Shown: positions 60,653-64,000 of the stretch, piece after piece
Numbering within the stretch: position 1 is the stretch's first letter
Layout: the number at the start of each line of letters is the position of its first letter
Assembly: GCA_028285085.1 (NCBI GenBank)
Contig: JANQQI010000021.1
Coordinates: forward strand, 1-64,000
Length of the DNA: 64,000 nucleotides
Direction of reading: 5' to 3'
Source of the DNA: Saprospiraceae bacterium
Lineage (GTDB): Bacteria > Bacteroidota > Bacteroidia > Chitinophagales > Saprospiraceae
Notes under the pieces: model-generated
What the model was told of the DNA's origin: nothing
What the model saw: the letters and a program-made list of their open reading frames with translations, nothing else
The model's database searches: none
Program-made: the position numbers and the translations under genes

Positions 60653-61795
60653 ATGGCCGGTATTTATCTCCATATCCCATTTTGCAAACAAGCGTGTCAT
60701 TACTGCAATTTCCATTTTTCCACTTCGCTAAGGTATAAAACGGAAATGATTGATGCTCTGGTACAAGAGCTACAACTCCAAAAGGACTATTTGTCGGGTG
60801 AAACCATTGAAACCATTTATTTCGGAGGTGGTACGCCGTCTTTGTTAGATACGGTTGATTTGGAGCGTTTGTTCACGACGATACAAAAATTACATACTGT
60901 GGCAGATGATGCGGAAGTGACCCTCGAAGCGAATCCCGATGATCTGACGCGGGAAAAACTTCGCACACTACGCGCTACGCCGGTCAATCGCCTCAGCATC
61001 GGTATTCAATCTTTTTTTGAGGAAGATTTACGCTTTATGAACCGCGCGCACTCTGCTCGTGAAGCTCTGGATTGCGTTCATCTGGCCCGCGAGATGGACT
61101 TTGAGCAACTGACGATTGACTTGATCTATGGCTCCCCAACGACTACCGATGCGCGCTGGGCGGAGAATCTTGATATGGCTTGTGAATTGGATATCCCGCA
61201 CCTGTCAAGTTACTGCCTGACCGTTGAGCCGGGGACAGCTTTGGACCACTTCGTACGCAAAAAACGGGTCCCTCCAGTGGATGAAGAACAGGCTGCCCGT
61301 CAATTTGAAATGTTGATCGAACGAACCGAGGCCGCGGAATATGTCCACTACGAGATTTCGAACTTTGCGAAAAAAGATCGCTATTCGCGCCACAATTCGG
61401 CCTATTGGCAAGGTAAGTCTTATCTCGGGATTGGCCCTTCGGCCCATTCCTTCAACGGAAAGGCACGGCAATGGAATGTCGCACACAATATGCAATATAT
61501 CAAGGCGATACAAACACAGCGGGTGCCGTCGGAGGAAGAAATCCTGACGCCGGCCATGCGTTACGATGAATACATTTTAACGGCTTTGCGTACCATCTGG
61601 GGAAGCGATCTGCAGTACATCGAAGCATTGGGCGCTTCCTTTGCCAGCCACTTTTTAGAGCAAGTCGAGCCTTATTTGCGTAACGGACAAGTTGAGCGAG
61701 ACGGCAACATTTTTCGTTTGACTAAAGCTGGAAAACTGCTGGCCGATCATATTAGCGTACAGCTTTTTTTTGATGATGAACCAGACGGAGCATAG
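60653..61795 (+). CDS. hemW: Radical SAM heme chaperone HemW
   Basis: This is a 380-residue radical SAM protein. The Fe-S motif CKQACHYC (C11, C15, C18) sits in a MAGIYLHIPFC start. IYFGGGTPSLL follows, then TIDLIYGSPT and the HNSAYW motif typical of HemW rather than HemN. HemW inserts heme into acceptor proteins; older annotation calls it oxygen-independent coproporphyrinogen oxidase. Its 3' end overlaps the convergent kinase gene by 44 bp. Confidence 0.95.
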   Translation: MAGIYLHIPFCKQACHYCNFHFSTSLRYKTEMIDALVQELQLQKDYLSGETIETIYFGGGTPSLLDTVDLERLFTTIQKLHTVADDAEVTLEANPDDLTREKLRTLRATPVNRLSIGIQSFFEEDLRFMNRAHSAREALDCVHLAREMDFEQLTIDLIYGSPTTTDARWAENLDMACELDIPHLSSYCLTVEPGTALDHFVRKKRVPPVDEEQAARQFEMLIERTEAAEYVHYEISNFAKKDRYSRHNSAYWQGKSYLGIGPSAHSFNGKARQWNVAHNMQYIKAIQTQRVPSEEEILTPAMRYDEYILTALRTIWGSDLQYIEALGASFASHFLEQVEPYLRNGQVERDGNIFRLTKAGKLLADHISVQLFFDDEPDGA

Positions 61796-63086
61796 CGCGT
61801 GAAATCCACAATTCAACCCGGGTGCCGATGGCCTGACCTGTGTCATCCTGCAAATCTGTAATGGCCAGTCGATTGTATTCTTCCTGATTAAGTTGATAGG
61901 TTTCGTTGAGTGCTTGCAATCGCTGCTCCGTCACAAGGAGGCCGGTAGCACGATTGGGGTTTTCTTCCCATTCTCGATAAGCTTGGGCACGTTCCCGGCC
62001 GACACCATTATCTTCGATTTTACAATACAGTGCTGTAGGGAGTAGCTGAAAGTCAACGTTCAAATTGCCAACCCCTTCGCGGTGCATCAGGCCATGTTTA
62101 AAGGCATTTTCAATTAGGGGTTGAATCAGGAGGGGAGGGATGGGAACTTCTTTTTGGAGTTGAGTTAATTTGTCATCTACCTGAAAAGTCGTCTTTATCT
62201 TTTTTTCAAAACGTAATTCTTCTAATTCGATATAGAGTTTTAAAAATGTCAACTCTTCATGTAAAGAAATCCATTTCTGTTTTGAATATTGAAAAATCAA
62301 ACGAATCAGCCGGGCAAAACTTGATAGATAGCGCAGAGAGGATTCTTGATCGTTGTCTAAGAGAAAATGTTGAATGGAATTAAGGGTGTTAAAAATGAAA
62401 TGCGGATTCATCTGAGCTTGCAAAGCTGTCATTAAGAGCTCGGTGTTGGCCGATTGGATCGTTCGATTTTGTTCTTCCAGCTTTCTTTTATTACGGAAAC
62501 TACTTAAGCGGAGTCGGTATTGAAAACTTGAGATAAAGTACAAAGGCACGATAATCCCTAATGCTTCGGCGTAAAAGATCATCCGAGGAATTGTGGCTTT
62601 CTCCATGACTGTGATCCCCACCAAGATGGTCCCAACCGCAATAATATTGATCACTAGACGATGGCTGTCTGGTAAAATCAGGCCGGCGTTGACAATAATT
62701 AGAAAGATGCCATAAGGCAGAATACTACCTCGTTGTTCGATACTCAGTATCGCCATCATTATGAGTGAAAGGCCCGTGAGAAGTAAACAGAGCAGGACTG
62801 GCCCATGAACGTATGGATAACGGCTGCGTTTAATTGCCGTTAGATTACGCTGAATCCAAATGAGGGGAATAATGCACAAAAAGAGGAGCCAATGGGAGAC
62901 CGCTAGCCACTGATAGAGCGGTTCACCAAATCGTCCTTCTTGGTAGCGCAGATAGTCTAAAATCAAGAGGAAAGCCCAGAAAAACAAACCAGCCCAGGCG
63001 ATAATGAGCGTTTTCCGCGCATTGTCGCGAATGAGAATAGCTTCGAATTCCTGCTCAAAGTTGACGGCAGGCTGCTCCTTAGTCAT
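61752..63086 (-). CDS. LytS-type sensor histidine kinase
   Basis: This is a 444-residue kinase. Five or six transmembrane helices cover about 25-195 (7TM-like sensor) without a periplasmic loop of note. The His_kinase domain (PF06580 type) contains [17 protein letters not shown] with H229, and the ATPase domain has [14 protein letters not shown] and DNGVGR. Partners are usually LytTR response regulators, but none is present in this window. The start overlaps the stop of methylmalonyl-CoA mutase by 8 bp, so it is translated from the same transcript. The 3' end overlaps hemW. Confidence 0.9.
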   Translation of the reverse strand: MTKEQPAVNFEQEFEAILIRDNARKTLIIAWAGLFFWAFLLILDYLRYQEGRFGEPLYQWLAVSHWLLFLCIIPLIWIQRNLTAIKRSRYPYVHGPVLLCLLLTGLSLIMMAILSIEQRGSILPYGIFLIIVNAGLILPDSHRLVINIIAVGTILVGITVMEKATIPRMIFYAEALGIIVPLYFISSFQYRLRLSSFRNKRKLEEQNRTIQSANTELLMTALQAQMNPHFIFNTLNSIQHFLLDNDQESSLRYLSSFARLIRLIFQYSKQKWISLHEELTFLKLYIELEELRFEKKIKTTFQVDDKLTQLQKEVPIPPLLIQPLIENAFKHGLMHREGVGNLNVDFQLLPTALYCKIEDNGVGRERAQAYREWEENPNRATGLLVTEQRLQALNETYQLNQEEYNRLAITDLQDDTGQAIGTRVELWISRAMLRLVHHQKKAVR

Positions 63087-63999
63087 AGGCCTGAATCATC
63101 AATTCCAGAATTTGCGTAGCGGCTCTGGCAATAACGGTTCCCGGCCCAAAGACGCCAATCACTCCGGTTTCGTAAAGGAAATCATAATCCTGTGCGGGGA
63201 TCACGCCTCCAACGACAACCATAATATCTTCCCGCCCCAGTTCACGCAGGGCGGCAATGGCCTCTGGCACCAACGTCTTATGCCCTGCTGCCAGCGAAGA
63301 GATGCCGAGGATGTGTACATCGTTTTCGGCGGCCTGACGGGCCGCCTCCGCCGGGGTTTGAAAAAGTGGTCCGATATCCACATCAAAGCCTAGATCTGCA
63401 AAGCTGGTCGCAATGACTTTTGCGCCTCGATCGTGACCATCTTGTCCCAATTTGGCGATCATAATCCGTGGTCGGCGGCCTTCCAGTTCGGCAAAGCGAT
63501 CGGTAAGTGCGCGCGCCGTTTTAAAATCTTCGTTCATCTTTATTTCGTTGGAATAGACCCCGCTTAAGCTGCGCGTAGTAGCGCGGTAGCGGCCAAAATG
63601 CGCCTCAAGCGCATCGGAAATTTCACCGAGGGTAGCTCGCTCTCGAGCCGCCTTTACCGCCAGATCGAGTAAATTGCCATCACCACTGCGTGCCGCTTCA
63701 CTCAAGGCATTCAACGCATTTTTTACTTGTTGATCGTTTCGTTCGGTGCGTACTTGTTGCAGGCGCTTGATCTGCGCTTCGCGAACCACGGTATTATCAA
63801 CTTCCAGGATATCAATTTGGACTTCTTGTTCCGGTGGAAAGATATTGACGCCTACGATTTTATCCTGGCCACTATCGATGCGTGCTTGCTTACGAGTGGC
63901 CGCTTCTTCGATGCGGAGCTTAGGGAGGCCTTCTTCGATGGCTTTGGCCATACCACCCAGCGCCTCAACTTCTTCGATCAGCGTCCAGGCGCGGCGTGC
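63079..63999 (-). CDS. Methylmalonyl-CoA mutase large subunit, C-terminal part
   Basis: The gene continues past the right edge; the visible 306 residues are its C terminus. The frame is open through the edge, where [27 protein letters not shown] continues the TIM-barrel domain end. The B12-binding domain (last 135 residues) has the motif [13 protein letters not shown] with Asp-x-His-x-x-Gly, then [14 protein letters not shown] and [14 protein letters not shown]. The enzyme converts methylmalonyl-CoA to succinyl-CoA in propionate metabolism. The LytS-type kinase gene follows with an 8-bp overlap. Confidence 0.96.
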   Translation of the reverse strand, partial: ARRAWTLIEEVEALGGMAKAIEEGLPKLRIEEAATRKQARIDSGQDKIVGVNIFPPEQEVQIDILEVDNTVVREAQIKRLQQVRTERNDQQVKNALNALSEAARSGDGNLLDLAVKAARERATLGEISDALEAHFGRYRATTRSLSGVYSNEIKMNEDFKTARALTDRFAELEGRRPRIMIAKLGQDGHDRGAKVIATSFADLGFDVDIGPLFQTPAEAARQAAENDVHILGISSLAAGHKTLVPEAIAALRELGREDIMVVVGGVIPAQDYDFLYETGVIGVFGPGTVIARAATQILELMIQAYD

Positions 64000-64000
64000 T

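Noticed and set aside
1-64000. tRNA or rRNA genes
   Set aside because: No cloverleaf with a GTTCRANNC-type arm or conserved rRNA segment was noticed in the intergenic regions. A covariance search would be decisive.

Overview
The window looks like chromosome from a Bacteroidota member, most likely of the Saprospiria (Lewinella/Haliscomenobacter-like). The evidence is a SusD-type C terminus at the left edge, a 2.1-kaa secreted protein ending in a type IX secretion (T9SS type B) sorting domain, SprB-type repeats, Bacteroidota-type -7 boxes (TAnnTTTG), almost no Shine-Dalgarno sequences, a TPR-CHAT protein with its own ECF sigma/anti-sigma pair, and a methylmalonyl-CoA mutase. This placement is inferred from gene content only. 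I found no rRNA, tRNA, CRISPR array, phage or complete insertion sequence.

Layout. 1-9.5 kb: end of a SusD gene, a tandem double glycerophosphodiesterase, a phosphoesterase/BamA-like fusion with a degenerate active site, a TPR plus PRMT-like methyltransferase, a PLC-like phosphodiesterase and, next to the methyltransferase gene, a decayed copy of that phosphodiesterase. 10-15.8 kb: AraC regulator followed by an RND/MMPL exporter, a LolA-like protein and an outer-membrane barrel, probably one envelope lipid-transport unit. 15.8-22.2 kb: a repeat-containing secreted protein, a divergent HxlR/DJ-1-like pair, bestrophin, an F420-type NADP oxidoreductase and an SDR. 22.4-28.8 kb: one giant T9SS cargo protein with 243-bp tandem repeats. 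29-37.4 kb: housekeeping and envelope genes (aldo/keto reductase, ankyrin, SulP, phosphatase, peroxiredoxin, Kazal lipoprotein, O-methyltransferase, polysaccharide deacetylase, acetyltransferase). 37.9-45.6 kb: envelope proteins, a double-DTGA protease-like protein, a CBM48 protein and an S9 peptidase. 46.2-49.6 kb: a DUF4132 protein, a lipoprotein and a small predicted ubiquitin-like protein ending in Gly-Gly. 49.8-54.5 kb: anti-sigma, ECF sigma and TPR-CHAT protein. 54.5-64 kb: AhpD-like protein, acetyltransferases, AraC regulator, BamA-like barrel, AlkA-like glycosylase, HemW, LytS-type kinase and the end of methylmalonyl-CoA mutase.

The strongest unexplained signal is a roughly 200-bp element present three times in intergenic DNA (about 9610, 37476 and 45945). 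Short sequence blocks are nearly identical, while four hairpins vary in sequence but keep their pairing through compensatory changes. This looks like a structured RNA or a structured mobile repeat. A second candidate system is the Gly-Gly beta-grasp-like protein encoded with the DUF4132 protein. A third repeat family, two MITE-like elements with related ends, closely flanks the S9 peptidase gene.
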